Below, piece by piece: positions 63,801 to 64,000 of a stretch of 64,000 nt of DNA. The notes beneath the pieces are model-generated. The model worked only from the letters and a program-made list of their open reading frames with translations. It ran no database searches and was not told where the DNA came from. Source of the stretch: an uncultured Eubacteriales bacterium (GTDB lineage Bacteria; Bacillota; Clostridia; Lachnospirales; CAMVHY01); the NCBI GenBank assembly GCA_948543815.1, contig CAOVHW010000004.1:10046-74045 (forward strand), given 5' to 3'. The number at the start of each line of letters is the position of its first letter. Within the stretch, counting starts at the first letter, position 1. Made by a program: the position numbers and the translations under genes.

Positions 63801-64000
63801 AAATCCATTGGGTGTTCCATCCCGTATGAATATCGGGCAGGTTCTTGAAGTACATCTTGGGCTTGCGGCAAAAGTTTTGAATTGGAAAGTTTCTACGCCA
63901 GTTTTTGACGGTGCAAACGAAATAGATATTATGGATACGTTGGAACTCGCAAATGATTATTCAAATATGCAATGGGATGAGTTCGAAAAAAAATGGAAAG
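60874..64000 (+). CDS. rpoB: RNA polymerase beta subunit (5' part, runs off right edge)
   Basis: About 1042 codons are visible, open at the edge. Start GTG 60874 with AAAGGGTGA upstream ([20 protein letters not shown]). Landmarks: [30 protein letters not shown] (shown in part: [20 protein letters not shown]), the rifampicin pocket [20 protein letters not shown] then [12 protein letters not shown] with wild-type Asp, His and Ser at the common resistance positions, [16 protein letters not shown], and [13 protein letters not shown] with the active-site lysines. The pocket therefore looks rifampicin-sensitive. The order upstream (795-aa unknown gene instead of rplL) is unusual. Confidence 0.97.
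   Translation, partial: [1042 protein letters not shown]

Noticed and set aside
62333..63871. Several 66-124-codon frames on both strands inside rpoB
   Set aside because: rpoB reads through uninterrupted with all family motifs; these are shadows.
1..64000. Recoded TGA (Trp) or other alternative code, considered because of the extreme AT bias
   Set aside because: Genes end in TGA (for example cdsA, rseP and the 795-aa gene) and conserved Trp positions use TGG, so the standard bacterial code holds.

Overview
The window is a very AT-rich chromosomal segment (visibly A/T dominated; G+C not counted) from a Bacillota-type bacterium. The evidence is spoIIIAA-AD sporulation genes, Gram-positive-like RpoB, FtsE-FtsX with a secreted M23 hydrolase, the uppS-cdsA-dxr-rseP order, and an OmpR/PhoR-type two-component pair. 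Negativicutes is a reasonable guess but is not proven here. Trp is encoded by TGG and TGA is used as a stop, so the code is the ordinary bacterial one.

Layout: 1-16.1 kb is dominated by two paralogous giant minus-strand genes of unknown function. One is broken in frame at an A10 tract; the other encodes 3319 residues ending in a long ER/K helix and a membrane hairpin. pepQ lies between them. 16.1-22.6 kb holds folC, envC-like, ftsX and ftsE (minus), then a radical SAM protein and a queuosine-precursor-type transporter (plus), then two half-size TauE proteins (minus). 22.7-27.5 kb is a 1580-residue protein with an OTU-type deubiquitinase signature and a second, apparently dead, OTU-like copy. 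27.5-34 kb holds tsaB, ffh (apparently AUU start), rpsP, khpA, a palindromic repeat element, tRNA-Trp, a double GT-C glycosyltransferase and dcd. 34-42 kb holds an unknown helical protein, uppS-cdsA-dxr-rseP, an IMPDH homologue missing its catalytic residues, a shortened cupin and an HPr-like protein without the phosphorylatable His. 42-50.2 kb holds leuS, an unknown 466-aa gene, a two-component system and a spoIIIA operon that stops after spoIIIAD. 50.2-64 kb holds a PEGA-domain protein, rluB, a dicarboxylate/amino-acid symporter, a possible 24-codon ORF, the trpS-cysS-unknown operon, a paralogue of that unknown, and rpoB running off the right edge.

The striking theme is a set of large, Lys/Asn/Glu-rich, mostly helical proteins (about 466 to 3319 aa) scattered one by one between housekeeping genes. 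Several share homologous segments, three end in hydrophobic segments near the C-terminus, and one carries an OTU protease signature, an activity expected to act on ubiquitin. Together with eroded features (partial spoIIIA operon, IMPDH-like protein without catalytic residues, truncated cupin, interrupted ffh-rpsP and rpl-rpoB neighbourhoods), this suggests a host-associated, possibly intracellular, lineage with a lineage-specific effector-like protein family. That lifestyle is inference. The only gene-free stretch above 300 bases is 30110-30431, which holds the repeat element and tRNA-Trp.
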